DNA of 64,000 nt from Chaetoderma sp. LZ-2023a (GCA_034401795.1 CM067360.1:121721430-121785429), one strand, 5' to 3'. Positions 1-12,146 are shown, counted from the first letter of the stretch. Numbers and translations: made by a program. The notes: generated by a model from the sequence alone, not told the origin.

Positions 1-1687
1 TGTAGAGGTCCTGGGACGGGCACAGATTATCCAAGGCAAAAGTGCGCCTTGCCCGGACACTCCTGGTCACCGCCCGCGTCATACAGTCCAGAGCCAGGTT
101 GATACCATCCTGGATGGCTCGCTGGACTGTGACCGGACTTGGCTGGCGCGATGCGGATGCTGTTACTACCCCTTGTAACAGCTGGGAGACGTGGGACAGA
201 GCGGCAATCGAAGCCCTCCCACTCTCCTCCGCATCACGCAACGCGGCATTTGCCGAACGCAACGCGTTCGAACACAAGACTCCCGTGTCGGAACGGGAGC
301 CTGGCCGCGCATCCTCACCCAAAGCCGCGCGGTCATCCACGCTCGGCTTTGGTACCACACCGTACCGCTGGTAGTCCAGGGGCACGATGCGGCAACGCCT
401 GGCAACCTCGCGCGGGGCCTTAGCGAGACGTCCACTCGACTTAATGGACGTCTCCGCCGCCTCGAACATGTCAACGACATGCTCTGCCAGCGGCAGAGAA
501 GGCATAGCGTTAGCAGTAGGCTTACCAGCTAACCACGGCCTGTGTTCACGCTGGCTAGCCGACTGCTCCACGGGCAGATCTGGTCTAACACTCACCAACC
601 ACTGGCAAGCGTCAGACCAATCCTCCTCCGTGGCTAGTTGCGAGCGCTCTACAAGACGGGGGCCTTCGTCTTCCTCCTGAGCGCAAGCAACAGAGCTTGA
701 CGGCGGATACGCTGATATCCCTGGCAAGCCAGGGAGAGCATGCGGGCCTGATAATACCGGCATGCTAATCTCACTGGCTTGACCAGGAGCAGGCGCCGTG
801 GTAGAGCGCGGGGCATATACCGCCCCACCACGGCCCCGGCCAGCACCAGCTACACTCTCGGCAAGCCGAGGTATGCGGTACCGCTGGCCTTCAGCACCCA
901 GGGCCACAGTCTGAACCGTGGATTCTACCCCTGGGAGAGTAGAACCGTGGAAAAAGGCGCCTGTATTCCCCGCGAGGGGCGCACAAACGTCATATTCCAT
1001 GGCCACGTCTTCAGACGGCGACCCCAACAGGTAATCCTCATCCTCCTGGCCAGAAAGATTAGACTCCGGGTCAGCAAAGAGAGCTAACCCGGACTGGCCA
1101 GGGAAGGTGCCATACGAGGTACTGGCAGCCGCGGTGTGCGGATACCCCTGGACTGATGAGCAGCCCGCGGGTTCCAGCGACGACCGTCCACGGTCCCTAT
1201 TGGGCGCGGCAATAAGCCTGCTGCCAGGGCCGTGGAACACCGCCTCTAATGGGGCCACCTCTGAATCTTCAAACAACGGAAGCGTACTAAGGAACGTTGA
1301 TTCAGAGGTGGGGATTACCTGCTCCGAAGCAGATGATGAGGCCAATAAAGGATTTGGTCCAGGAAGCATGCCACGAAGCAACTCTGGAACCAAATCGTTT
1401 ATCGTCCTCCTCATCTCTCCCAACATCTCGGTCCGGAAGGCCTCCATGTCCACCGCGGACGAGGCCTTCCTCTTACCCTTCTTACTTACGACCTCTTTTT
1501 TCAGCTTCTTCTTCTCCTCCTCCACCTTGTCCTTCGCCTGCAAGCACAAGAATTCGGACATTAGCTCGCCCCCCCAGTGCTTACATATCTCGCAATTAAG
1601 CAAGGGACCACAGGGGCTACACTGAAAACAGAGATGAGGGCCAAACTTGTCCCTCAAAAATCGTCCACAGGACGCACAACCAGGTCT
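1..1687 (-). CDS. DIRS-like retrotransposon Gag, partial (copy D)
   Basis: Read on the minus strand, the frame is open without a stop from about 1735 down to base 1, so it runs off the window. It begins with a Cys-rich module (CASC, CFQCSPC, CEIC spacing), followed by a Lys/Glu-rich probable coiled coil and a long low-complexity stretch. The end of the visible part (AALSH, LLQG) resembles the Gag of DIRS copies A-C (AALSHGC, LQGML). The overall order matches those Gags, but the sequence is clearly divergent, so this is probably another family. The Cys module precedes the first in-frame ATG (1559-1561). A polypyrimidine-CAG 3' splice site ends at 1688, suggesting an upstream exon. The reverse transcriptase and recombinase would lie beyond the left edge. 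Homology to A-C is what I see; the nucleic-acid-binding Gag role is inferred. Confidence 0.75.
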
Positions 1688-2737
1688 CTGAAAAAGGCCA
1701 AAGGACGAGGAGTATGAGCAAACTAGTTAAGCTTAGAAAACTCACCAACTCAAGAGAAGGAAAATGATCATAAAGATCATAATTTTTATCAGAAACCAGC
1801 TTCGGACAACTTTAATTGTAAATAAAGAGCAAGGCTGATTATGACGTCATTAATCCTATGACAGGACAAAATCGATCCCCAACAAACATCCCAGTGCAAG
1901 GACGAATTGTATCTCTAACCAGAACATGTGCAGAATGGACATTTCGACTACACAAGCATCAGATAAATACTGATAACAATGGCAAATAGTGTTAATTATC
2001 TCCCTTTCTCATATCAATAATTAATACCTGACACCTTGTCTAGACAAACCATCCAACCTGATGAACTGGAGCACTCCACCACTGAACGCCTCTTAACTCT
2101 CTCCACCTCAAGGGGAAGGAATTGGATCAAGAGGGCAAAGTGAGAAGACCTTTATAATAGGCCTCCAACTCACTGGGCATAGAATTTTTGGTTAGATAAC
2201 CTAACAGTATTAGTAGGAAATGGAACCATGGTGGAGAGACACAAACCCTCTGCTGATGTCATGTCCATTATTTCTCCTTCACACAGACCTGTGGACATAA
2301 ACACAAAGAGAGATTAGTCTTATATAGCACCTAGTTGAAATAAACCAACTAATTAAGGCGCTTATCACGTTTAGCGCGAGTCCCGGAAACACATTACAAC
2401 GGGACAAAACTCGCTAATTTTACTAGAAGTCACCTGATTTAAAGGTCCAAGGCCCTCCTGTGGCGAAGTCACTCTCTCAGCCATCTTTGTCAGGGATAAA
2501 CTTCTATCTAATAGTCTTAAAAAGCTTTGAAAAGAATATGGAAAGATTCTAACATAAAAGCATGTGTTGTCTCTCAGCCAATAAATTAGCAAAGAGGAAG
2601 TGCTAGTCTGCGCATGCGCGGTGGTGGGGCTGGCATCCGCCAGACTACGCTCTGACTCCCTGCCCAGTAGGGGCACCTAACTGTTTTAATCTGAGTGTTT
2701 ATTGAGTGAAAGCCAATATTTAGCAATATCAAAAGTA
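1688..2737. other. AT-rich region upstream of Gag copy D, no gene seen
   Basis: No convincing coding exon was found. On the minus strand this is where the 5' leader of copy D would lie, and the 3' splice-like site at 1688-1700 opens into it. One CRE-type palindrome TGACGTCA occurs at 1842-1849. A minus-strand frame at 2371-2676 has no recognisable domain. I could not define a terminal repeat for copy D. Confidence 0.4.
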
Positions 2738-2965
2738 TTAGGGAGGTAAGTATACTCTTGATGTGAAATTATCACTAAACAATCTGATTGTAATGCCTTC
2801 TCGAAAAGGGTATGTTTTTGAAGAGCGAAGATTCAGAGAAATATTTTCTGGTGAGATGGCCATATCGCACATGCATAGATTAAATGATTTATCGAACGTG
2901 TCTTTCAGAGTAAATTCTCCACATCTGAGGAAGCCAAAGAAAGCAACTATACAGGCAGTTTCCAT
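2738..2965 (-). pseudogene. Tyrosine recombinase fragment
   Basis: The 75-residue frame carries AFFGFLRCGEFT, the usual surroundings of the first catalytic Arg in tyrosine recombinases of eukaryotic YR elements, then a beta-strand region with SSKTYPFREG containing the conserved Lys. The frame has a TGA just upstream of its ATG, and no HxxR or Tyr box follows, so it is a broken remnant of a DIRS/Ngaro/Crypton-like element. It is not the same recombinase as in copies A-C, which have RRRSEIHAL at this position. Family assignment within YR elements is uncertain. Confidence 0.6.
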
Positions 2966-2977
2966 TAATAAATCTAA

Positions 2978-5160
2978 TCAAGAGCTCCGCAAACGGCGCA
3001 TAATACCCTACCATGTTGACAAACTAATGAATGACAGCTTTCAGAAAATATTTATTTCTTCCTCAGACCCATCAGACCAGTAATCCTTATGAAGTGGCAA
3101 AGCGAGCCGCTAAACGGTCAAGGAGGTATCGTCCGGAAACCAATTTTCAAGATGGCTGCCGCTGACTGGTGGCCATATTGGATTTCGGATTATCGTAAAT
3201 TTCAATAGGTTTCTTCACCAGACATATTCCAACGAAACTAGGTAGTGATCCGCTAAATGGTAACAGAGATATCATCCAGAAACCAACATTCAAGATGGCA
3301 GCCCGTGGCTGGTGGCCATCTTGGATTTCGGATCAGTGTCCATTTCGATAGCTTTCTTCCTCAGACCCAGTCCAACCACTCTATGAAGTTTCAAAGTGAT
3401 CCGATAAACGGTAATGGAGTTATTATTTGGAAACCAATTTTCAATATAGCCACCGGTGGCTGGCGGCCATCTTGGATTTTGGATCATTGTCAGTCTAGAT
3501 AGGTTTCTTCACTAAAGGCAGTCGAATGGAAGGTGAGCTTCATGCTGACGGCCAATATTCTCTAAATATAAGTTTTTCATCACTGACTTTGGCATATTTG
3601 ATGGTACGTGGATTCCAATAATTGTGAGTTCAGATTTAAGCTTGTTAGCGGTCCAATTGCTAGGGTTAAGAGGATTTGCCATGATTTGTGCACAGTTAAT
3701 TTAACAATTTTACCATTAATAATCTGCGTTAATCTGCTTCGATAATGACAACTTATAACACCAAACTTATTTTAACGCATAACTTAACTATCTATATAAA
3801 CATTAGATGAGTTATCTTATAAAACTTTGTAGAATTAACGCTGGAAATAAATTTTTCAGTGTAAAATAATAGGCGATTTCGCAACAAATGAAGGACAAAG
3901 AGAATGGAATCTATCAAAAATATAGATCCTCAGCCCGGCGCGCATGAATATTAATTAATCAGTGTGACCTGATCACTGCCGTAGCAGTTCTGATTGGACT
4001 GGTTATTGGTCAGCATAAACATAATTTGTTTTCAACATAAATTCTAATTGATAACAAGAGCTCCGCAAACGACGCTAAATACCCCGCCATGATGACAAAC
4101 TAATGAATGAGAGCTTTCAGAAAATATTTTCTTCTTCCTCAAACCCATCAGACCAGTCATCCTTATGAAGTGTCAAAGCTATCCGTTAAACGGTCAAGGA
4201 GGTATCGTCCAGAAACCAAATTTCAAGACGGCTGATGCTGACTGGTGGCCATATTGGGTTTTGGATTAAATTTCGATAAGTTTCTTCACCAGACATATTC
4301 CAACAACCCTAGGAAGTGATCCGATAAATGGTAACAGAGATATCATCCAGAAACCAGTTTTCAAAATGATGGCTGCTGCCCATCTTGAATTTCAGATCAT
4401 TGTCAATTTCGATAAGTTTCTTTTCCACCCCTAGTCCAACCACCCTATTAAGTTTCAAAGCGATCAGATAAACAGTAACGGAGTTATCATCTGGAAACCA
4501 ATTTTCAAGCTGGCCATTGGTGGCTGGCGGCCATCTTGGAGTTCGTATCATTGTAAATCTTGATAGGTTTCTTCCCCAGAGGTAGTCGAACCACCCTATG
4601 AAGTTTCATAGCGATCCGATAAACGATAACGGAGTTATCATTTGGAAACCAATTTTCAAGATGGCCACCGGTGGCCGGCAGCCATCTTGGATTTAGGATC
4701 ATTGTCGATTTCGATAGCTTTCTTCCTCAGACTTAGTCCAACCACACTATGAAGTTTCAAAGCGATCCGATAAACAGTAACGGAGTTATCATCCGGAAAC
4801 CAATTTTCAAGATGGCCACTTGGATTTCGGATCATGGTCGATTTCGATAGCTTTCTTCCTCAGACCTAGTCCAACCACCCTATGAAGTTTCAATGCGATC
4901 CGTCAAACGGTAACGAAGTTATCATCCGGAAACCAATATTCAAGATGGCCATCAGTGGCTGGCGGCTATCTTGGATTTCTGTTAATCGTCATTTCAATAG
5001 GTTTCTTCCCAAGACCTAGTCCAACCACCCGATGAAGTTTCAATGCGATCTGACAAACGGTAACGGAGTTATCATCCAGAAACCACTCTGCCGCCTGCAC
5101 GCCCACCGGCCCGCCCACCCGGCTGCCCACCCGCCTGCCCACCCGCCGCCCGCCGCTATT
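2978..5160. repeat. Degenerate tandem array of ~150-bp palindromic units, two blocks
   Basis: Units carry the landmarks 'gataaacggtaacgg', 'agttatcatccggaaacc' and a self-complementary core of the type 'aagatggccaccggtgg' / 'ctggcggccatcttgg'. They recur through about 3120-3500 and 4180-5095. A longer segment starting 'caagagctccgcaaac' is directly duplicated (2978-3160 and 4056-4240), so the blocks look like two copies of one element. Between them (3531-4055) is AT-rich sequence without a gene. The array ends in a C-rich stretch (5090-5155). Minus-strand frames of 65-81 residues arise because the unit is open in one frame; I do not treat them as genes. Confidence 0.8.
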
Positions 5161-5237
5161 ATATAATACCCCGCCAAATCTTTTGGTGGGGTATAAAAAT
5201 TAATTTAATATTTCACGTTCCAAAAACTGTCCATTAC

Positions 5238-5389
5238 CGGGGGTTTTTTCACTGGCACTGGAGCCTTCATCTCCTCTTCCTCTACTGATTCAGCTTCTTC
5301 TTCATCATCTGAACTCTCCTCCTCTTCAGAAGATGAATCATCCGTTTCTTCATCGCTATCATCATCGTCATCTTCATCAGGATCATCAC
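5238..5389 (-). CDS. AP3B1: AP-3 complex beta subunit, acidic hinge exon (most 3' exon seen)
   Basis: This 152-bp exon enters in phase 1 after an ATAG acceptor and ends in phase 0 at CCG|GTAATG. It encodes GDDPDEDDDDDSDEE followed by Ser/Glu-rich sequence and a basic VPVKKPP end. Low-complexity acidic sequence of this kind is typical of the beta-3 adaptin hinge, between the trunk and the C-terminal ear. The assignment rests on phase continuity and orientation with the upstream trunk exons, not on unique motifs. The ear exons are expected at lower coordinates but none was recognised; they may lie beyond the left edge. Vertebrates have AP3B1 and AP3B2; the symbol here simply means the beta-3 chain. 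Confidence 0.65.
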
Positions 5390-5591
5390 CTATCGCAAAA
5401 GAGTTTAATAGTTTTCTATACGACATCTATATCATATTTATAGTAGGCCTATCCATGCTTTCACGCTCGGTCATTTCATTCTAAATTCTAAGCCATTTGG
5501 ATGGTCAAGTCGAGCCATCATCCTCAACACCTATAGCTCAACAAAAATCACGATATTGTATGTCACGATCCTTGAAGATGTCTTGCTAGGT

Positions 5592-5613
5592 GGGGGGGGG
5601 GGGGGGGGGGGGG
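5592..5613. repeat. Homopolymer of 22 G
   Basis: An uninterrupted G run lies in the AP3B intron at 5390-6310. Its length may be an assembly estimate, since such runs are hard to sequence. Nothing else of note lies between the two hinge exons except the palindrome at 5655-5755 and a half-copy of the same palindrome near 6070-6113. Confidence 0.9.
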
Positions 5614-5654
5614 CCGCGTGGATTGGACACATAAGAATAAGTGTCAATCAAATC

Positions 5655-5755
5655 AAACTGTTGAACATATTGAAATTAATTTGATTGGAAGCTGTTGGTG
5701 CCTTAGGCAGCAACTGTTTCCAATCAAAGTAATCACTAAATATTCAACATCAAAC
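5655..5755. repeat. P1 palindromic element (TGTTGAATATTTTGAAAC family)
   Basis: An imperfect inverted repeat: the left arm begins 'ctgttgaacatattg', the right arm ends 'atattcaacat', with a 'gctgttg...cagcaac' centre. It is the most diverged of the recognisable P1 copies; better ones are at 21026, 22234, 33504 and 51390. Confidence 0.7.
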
Positions 5756-6310
5756 TTAATTTTTCAGTTTCACATCGTAAAAATCACTATTTTTTACCAA
5801 ATCATGACATCTAATTATTGAAAATTCATTCATCTCTATTTCAGTCTTCAAGAACATCTTATAAGGCATTTCTGCGCAGTACTGTACATAAAACAATGGC
5901 TAAAACAGCTAAGACTTGGCTATGGAAAATTGTTGTTAGATAATATATGGATTAATACGGCCCACGTATGTTCCGGACATTTAATATGTATTCAAAATAT
6001 CAAGTTAGTTCCACTTTGGCCAACTAATCATGAAATATAAATTGACACTGCCTATGGCAGCGGCAACAACAGCGGCCAGTCAAATTAGTTTCAAAATATT
6101 CAACAGAATGTTTATTAAATAGGAGACATGATTCGTACAACCAGACAGACTAGTAAGCATTTATGAGACTTAATTATGTCATTCATGATGTAATTGATTA
6201 TGATGTCAGCATACATGTGACATAGTTGATTACAATGTATGTTGTCATATGACTGGTCTATAGACTAAATTCATCGATTTTGTAGGCGAAATAAAAAAGG
6301 GTATTCTCAC

Positions 6311-6532
6311 CTTTTTCTACGGGCTTTTTAACAGTATGTCGTTTCTTTGGTACTGCTAAGTGTATCTCATCATCATCGCTGGACAAAACTTCATCTTCAT
6401 CATCATCACTGATCGACTCGGACACATCTTCATCATCATCATCCTCTTCATCATCATCGCTACGACTTTCCTCTTCACTACTGTCTTCGTCATCATCATC
6501 GTCATCGCTTGAGCTCTTGTCACTATCATCGC
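6311..6532 (-). CDS. AP3B1: AP-3 complex beta subunit, acidic hinge exon
   Basis: A 222-bp exon with acceptor GCAG|GC and donor AAAAAG|GTGAGAA, phase 1 in and out, which fits the preceding exon (16728-16937, ending GAT G) and the following one. It encodes GDDSDKSSS, then runs of Asp/Glu and Ser, and ends with a Lys-rich KKRHTVKKPVEKG. Ser-Asp/Glu blocks of this kind are candidate casein-kinase-2 sites in the AP-3 beta hinge; that is family knowledge, not visible here. The codons are mostly GAT, GAA and TCA/TCG, so the exon itself is close to a trinucleotide repeat. Its acceptor lies only about 25 bases from a 1.7-kb minisatellite. Confidence 0.7.
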
Positions 6533-6557
6533 CTGCATGAAAGCAACAGAGACGGAT

Positions 6558-8270
6558 CAATTTCTAGCTATGAACCATCCATTTCTAGCCATGAAGTATC
6601 CATTTCTAGCTATGAAGCCGCCATTTCTAGCTATGAACCATCCATTTCTAGCTATGAACCATCCATTTCTAGCTTTGACTGTATGAACCATCCATTTTTA
6701 GTATGAACCATCCATTTCTAGCTATGAACCATCCATTTCTAGCTATGAACCATCCATTTCTAGCTATGAAGCAGCCAGTTCTAGCTATGAACCATCTATT
6801 TCTAGCTATGAACCATCCATTTCTAGCTATGAAGCATCCATTTCTAGCTATGAACCATCCATTTCTAGCTTTGACTGTATGAACCATCCATTTCCAGTAT
6901 GAACCATCCATCTCTAGCTATGAACCATCCATTTCCAGTATGAACCATCCATCTCTAGCTATGAACCATCCATTTCTAGCTATGAACCATCCATTTCTAG
7001 CCATGAAGCAGCCAGTTCTAGCTATGAACCATCTATTTCTAGCTATGAACCATCCATTTCTAGCTATGAACCATCCATTTCTAGCTAAGAACCATCCATT
7101 TCTAGCTATGAACTATCCATTTCTAGCTATGAACGATCCATTTCTAGTTATGAACGATCCATTTCTAGCTCTGAACCATCCATTTCAAGCTATGAACCAT
7201 CCATTTCTAGCCATGAACCATCCATTTCTAGATATGTACCATCCATTTCTAGCTATGAACCATCCATTTCTAGCTATGAAGCATCCATTTCTAGCTATGA
7301 ACCACCATTTCTAGCTATGAACCATCCATTTCTAGCTATGAACCACCATTTCTAGCTATGAACCATCCATTTCTAGTATGAACCATCCATTTCTAGCTAT
7401 GAACCATCCATTTCTAGCTATGAACCATCCATTTCTAGCTATGAAGCAGCCTGTTCTAGCTATGAACCATCTATTTCTAGCTATGAACCATCCATTTCTA
7501 GCTATCAACCATCCATTTCTAGCTAAGAACCATCCATTTCTAGCTATGAACTATCCATTTCTAGCTATGAACCATCCATTTCTAGTATGAACCATCCATT
7601 TCTAGCTATGAACCATCCATTTCTAGCTATGAACGATCCATTTCAAGCTCTGAACCATCCATTTCAAGCTATGAACCATCCATTTCTAGCTATGAACCAT
7701 ATATTTCTAGCTATGTACCATCCATTTCTAGCTATGAACCATCCATTTCTAGCTATGAACCATCCATTTTGAGCTATGAACCACCATTTCTAGCTATGAC
7801 TGTATGAACCATCCAGTTCTAGTATGAACCATCCATTTCTAGCTCTGAACCATCCATTTCTAGCTATGAACCATCCATTTCTAGCTATGAACGATCCATT
7901 TCAAGCTCTGAACCATCCAGTTCCAGTATGAACCATCCATTTCTAGCTATGAACCATCCATTTCTAGCTATGAACCATCCATTTCTAGTTATGAATGATC
8001 CATTTCTAGCTCTGAACCATCCATTTCAAGCTATGAACCATCCATTTCTAGCTATGAACCATCCATTTCTAGCTATGAGCCATCCATTTCTAGCTAAGAA
8101 CCATCCATTTCTAGCTCTGAACCATCCATTTCTAGCTAAGAACCATCCATTTCTAGTTATGATTCATCCATTTCTAGCTATGAACCATCCATTTCTAGTT
8201 ATGCCCCGCCCATTTCTAGCTATGCCCCACCCATTTCTAGCTATGCCTCGCCCATTTCTAGCTCTAAGCG
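6558..8270. repeat. 21-bp minisatellite, about 80 copies
   Basis: The unit 'ctatgaaccatccatttctag' is repeated with point variants and a few short units. Because the period is a multiple of three, the plus strand reads as MNHPFLA repeats, but there is no gene context. It begins about 25 bases from an AP3B 3' splice site. The far end degrades into 'ctatgccccgcccatttctag' units (8200-8260), which match the end of a dispersed element seen near 15430-15490, 20925-20950 and 50285-50320. Confidence 0.95.
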
Positions 8271-8556
8271 CCACCCACTTTTTATGTGTGTTTGGATCCG
8301 TTTATATACTTTAAGCCAGTGACAAAGCTTTAGCGTTTTAACCATGTAGACACCTGGGTCCCCAAACGCAAAACTTAAGGGGCCCAGACAATTTTTTAAT
8401 TACGATGCATCGACACACAAGTTCCAGATTTAAAACACAGGATGTAATAATTGAGGAGTTACGAATGTAGAATGTGTTAAATAAGTTGCTTTCAAGCTTA
8501 ACCCTTTCGCCGATAAATCACATGCATCTCAATTTCATGGCAAGCAAACAGAAAAT

Positions 8557-10022
8557 CTGTTGAATATTTTAAAATTAATATGACTGGAAGTCATGGAAGT
8601 AATGTGCTTCCAATCACATTAATTTCAAAATATTAAACAGGATATGCATATACATAGTAAACAAGAGACCCAAGGGCCTGTGGCACTCATCTGGACCATT
8701 AGCATTTGAACCACTTGCATTTAAATAGATATGATGGATAATTTTCGGAAAATCCAAGATGGCCCGCCAAAAGATTTACCAATCAAAATTCTGAATAGAA
8801 ATTCTAGAGCCTACCACCACGAAAACCGGAGAATCCATTAGTGAAATTTGGTTGAAATATGTCAAGCAGTTTCAATTTGGCAATTTCCAGTACATTTTTC
8901 ATAAAACCTTAGATTCTCATGCAAATAAACTTGATGAATCAAAATTCTGAATGGAAGTTCTAGAGTCTATGGCCATAGGATCCTTTTAGCCTAATTTGGT
9001 TAGAACCGATCAAGATGGTAAGGAGAAGCAATTTGACAATTTCCAGTACATTTAAAATAAAATCCAAGAGTTTCACCCAAAAAAAAGTGATGAATCAACG
9101 TTCCGAATGGTTATTCTGGAGACTATGACCAAATTTGGTTGCTCAGAATGGTAAGAAACATTTTGACAATTTCTGGCACATTTTTAATAAAATCTAAGAT
9201 TTTCACCCAAAAAATTGATGAATAAAAATTCGGAAAGGAAGGTCTGGAGCCTACGACCACTGGGTCCTCAACTTTGGTTGAAATTGCTCAGAACAGTAAG
9301 AAGAAGCAATTTGACAATTTCCTGCAATTTTTCATAAAATCTAAAATTTTCACCCAAGAAATTAATGAATCAAAATTCTGAATGGAATTTACAGTGTCTA
9401 TGGCCATTGGATCCTTTCAGTCTAATTTGGTTAGAAACGATCAAGATGGTAAGGAGAAAAAACAATTTGACAATTTCCAATACATTTAAAATAAAATCTA
9501 AGATTTTCAACCAAAAGAATTGATGAATCAAAATTCTGAATGGATGTTCTAGATCCTATGACAATAGGGTCCTTCGCTCAGAATCGTAAGGAGAAGCAAT
9601 TTGAAAATTTCTGGTACATTTTTCATAAAATCTCAGATTTTCAGACAAAAAATTGATGAATCAAAATTCTGAATGGAATCTCTGGAGCGTACGACCATAG
9701 GGTCCTTTCAGGCAAATTTGGTTGAAATCGCTCAGAATGGTATGGAGAACCAGCATTTTGATAATTTCCGGTACATTTTTCATAAAATCTGACATTTTCA
9801 CCCAAAAAAATTGATGAATCAAAATTCTGAATGGAAAATCTTGAGCCTACGACCATAGGGTACTTCAAGCAAAATTTGGTTGAAATCTGTCAAAATGGTT
9901 AAGGAGTAGCGTTTTAAAGCAAAAGTTGATGGACGATAGATGGATGATGGATGGACAGATGGATGACGGACGGATGGTTGCCATGGCATAAACTCACTTG
10001 GCCCTTCGGGACAGGTGAGCTA
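8557..10022. repeat. P1 palindrome followed by an AAGAGACCC...AGGTGAGCTAA repeat unit
   Basis: A P1 hairpin (8557-8641) is followed at about 8662 by 'aacaagagacccaagg', then at least six diverged units of roughly 130-175 bp containing 'gatgaatcaaaattctgaatgga' and 'aatttggttgaaat'. The unit closes at 9990-10022 with 'cttggcccttcggg' and 'aggtgagctaa'. The opening and closing sequences are partly inverted copies of each other. Repeats of this style are common in bivalve genomes. Non-coding. Confidence 0.75.
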
Positions 10023-10881
10023 AAAATGTAATGGTTAATGAAACCGGTTCAAACTGCAAGAGTTGTCAGATATATAAATTGATTTTCTGTTCATAATCTT
10101 AAAATATGAATGGACAAATTTAGATCGCCACCTGGGCTAGTGAGTTTGAAATTTTGGTAACCCAGCCTAAAATCTAGTAGCCATGGAATACGGGGCCCCT
10201 GCTAATCTTCATCACTGCTTTGAGTGCTGAATTCAGAGAATACACATTTCACGGTAATTATACAGGTAAGCTGCTGAATATTTTGAAACTAATCTAACTA
10301 ACAAGAGGCCCAAGGGACCTGTGTCACTCACCTGGAGCACCATCAATTTTTGTCTAAATTGTTGGTGGGTGGTTTAGTAGTCATTTGAGTCCATGGACAT
10401 TTTTGCAAGTGCAATATGGCCGCCAAACCCACTACATTTTGATTGGCCCATGGCGCCCAGGGTTTTTTTGACTGATCAACTTCCCTTGAACAAACTTTAA
10501 TGGCCCTTAGTCCTTAATCATACCACCCAAATTTCGGCCTGATCCTTTCAGCTGTTCGGGAGTTTTTTTCAGGAAAACTAGGTCATCCAAGATGGTCGCC
10601 GAACCATCTGGTCAATCAAGTCCTTTTGAACAAACTTGGCTTACCTCTTGGCCTAGATGAAGATTTCCCAAGCGGTTTCGGAGAAGATTTTAAAACAAGG
10701 TTTGTACAGGTTTGGGAAAATCAAATTCAAGCACTATTTAAGCACTTTTCAAGGACAATATTTATCATTTGCAAGGACTATTTTCCCATTCCGAGCAACA
10801 AAATTTGAAGCAAATGATCGATCTCCTTGAGTTTACCCTGAAATCTAAAAGGCAGTAATGTTGTTTTTTATTTATTCTTAA

Positions 10882-11119
10882 ACCCTTTATAGATCAAGAC
10901 AGGTTAAGAAAATTAACATCATTGCTTAATGAATGCCCATTTGCAGGCCAGAAGAGCATTTAAAAAAAATTACCACTGGAATTGCTGGTTCGTTTATCGA
11001 CCCAGTCGTTCTAGTGATAAATTTTCAAAAATAGTCTTCTCTTGGCTTGAAAATTGACATTGCTGAAGACAGTTACAGAGGCCGGTTTTGGCCAGCTTGA
11101 CCACTAAAGGCTTAAGGGG
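10882..11119. repeat. P2 palindromic MITE-like element, TTAA-flanked
   Basis: The left side shows TTAA then ACCCTTTATAG, the right side ends GGGG then TTAA. The inside contains 'ggccagaagagcat', 'ttaccactggaat' and 'aaaaatagtcttctcttgg', the hallmark arms of the P2 family. Diverged relative to the copy at 48758-48970. Confidence 0.55.
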
Positions 11120-12043
11120 TTAAATCTGAGTCACAAAACTGGCCTCTGTAGGAGTCTTGTTGAGAAATGTCAAATTGCAGACAAATGGAAGATTAGTTTT
11201 GAAAATGTATCACTGGAATGACTGGCATGATAAAACAGCCAGTCATTCCAGTGCTAGAGTTTCAAAAATAGTCCTATCTTGGTTTACAAATGAACATTTT
11301 CTATGAGCAAATTGTAAATTCATTGACACCAAATTTGGACATTATATGCTGAAGTTATAATGGTCGGCATCACAACAATTTTCATTTGATCCGGTGGCGA
11401 GCTATTGCTACAACTCGTAGATGCAACTGGTGATTTTTTAATCCGAAATAAATCCAATAGAGAACCGTCAGTAGCTTTTCAAGTTTGCGATGTTTCTCGC
11501 TTTTCGAATGGGATTTGAGACCACTTTCTCCCATGGCACCAATTTCGATGTCTTTCCGACATATATTGCAACGTGCTTTATGTATATCGCTCGTGGCACT
11601 AACCCATGTATATGCCCTTACCCATACAGGGTTATAAACACATTTTCCAAATGGCATAATCATAATTTGCGCGAAAAGTTTCAGATTGATGGCCACTAAT
11701 TTAAAACTTTTACCACAACGTAGTGTTTACCGCGTGAATCGGTGACACGATGTCGGGAGAATTTATAACCGCTTTGCGGAAGGAAAATGGCTATCTATGG
11801 GCTATAGTGCTTCTTGCCGTGAGCCTGGTCCCCGATTTATTTCCGATCAGGACAAGTCACAGTACGTGTAACACTATGGCGATGTTGGGAGAATTTATAA
11901 TTGCTTTGCAGAAAGTGGCACAGTGTGTCTTAGTCGGTTTGAAATTATACAATATTAATCAACGAGATGACCTAATTTAGCGATTTTCTAACAAATCTTA
12001 AACACTTAGGTGGATTTATCTACGGTTGATTGTTTATTCGCGA

Positions 12044-12146
12044 CAATTTATTGCCAATCATTTGCGGTATCCATCTTGGACAATGATTTCTCAACGTGAG
12101 AAATCATTGTCCAAGAAGGATACCGCAAATGATTGGCAATAAATTG
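12044..12146. repeat. Near-perfect 50-bp hairpin
   Basis: The two arms are 50 bp each around a 3-base loop (acg), with one mismatch noted (ccaTctt versus ccTtctt). The arms contain 'tttgcggtatcc' and 'gacaatgatttctca'. No copy was noticed elsewhere in the window. It could be the core of a small palindromic transposon or, less likely, a transcribed hairpin. Confidence 0.85.

Noticed and set aside
6509..6560. Alternative frame through the acidic exon (Met-rich) as coding
   Set aside because: Only the Asp/Glu/Ser frame fits the phase-1 splice sites at 6532 and 6311.
6940..8314. Long plus-strand frames made of MNHPFLA repeats
   Set aside because: They are the translation of a 21-bp minisatellite in an intron on the opposite strand of AP3B; no start context, domain or splice structure supports a protein.
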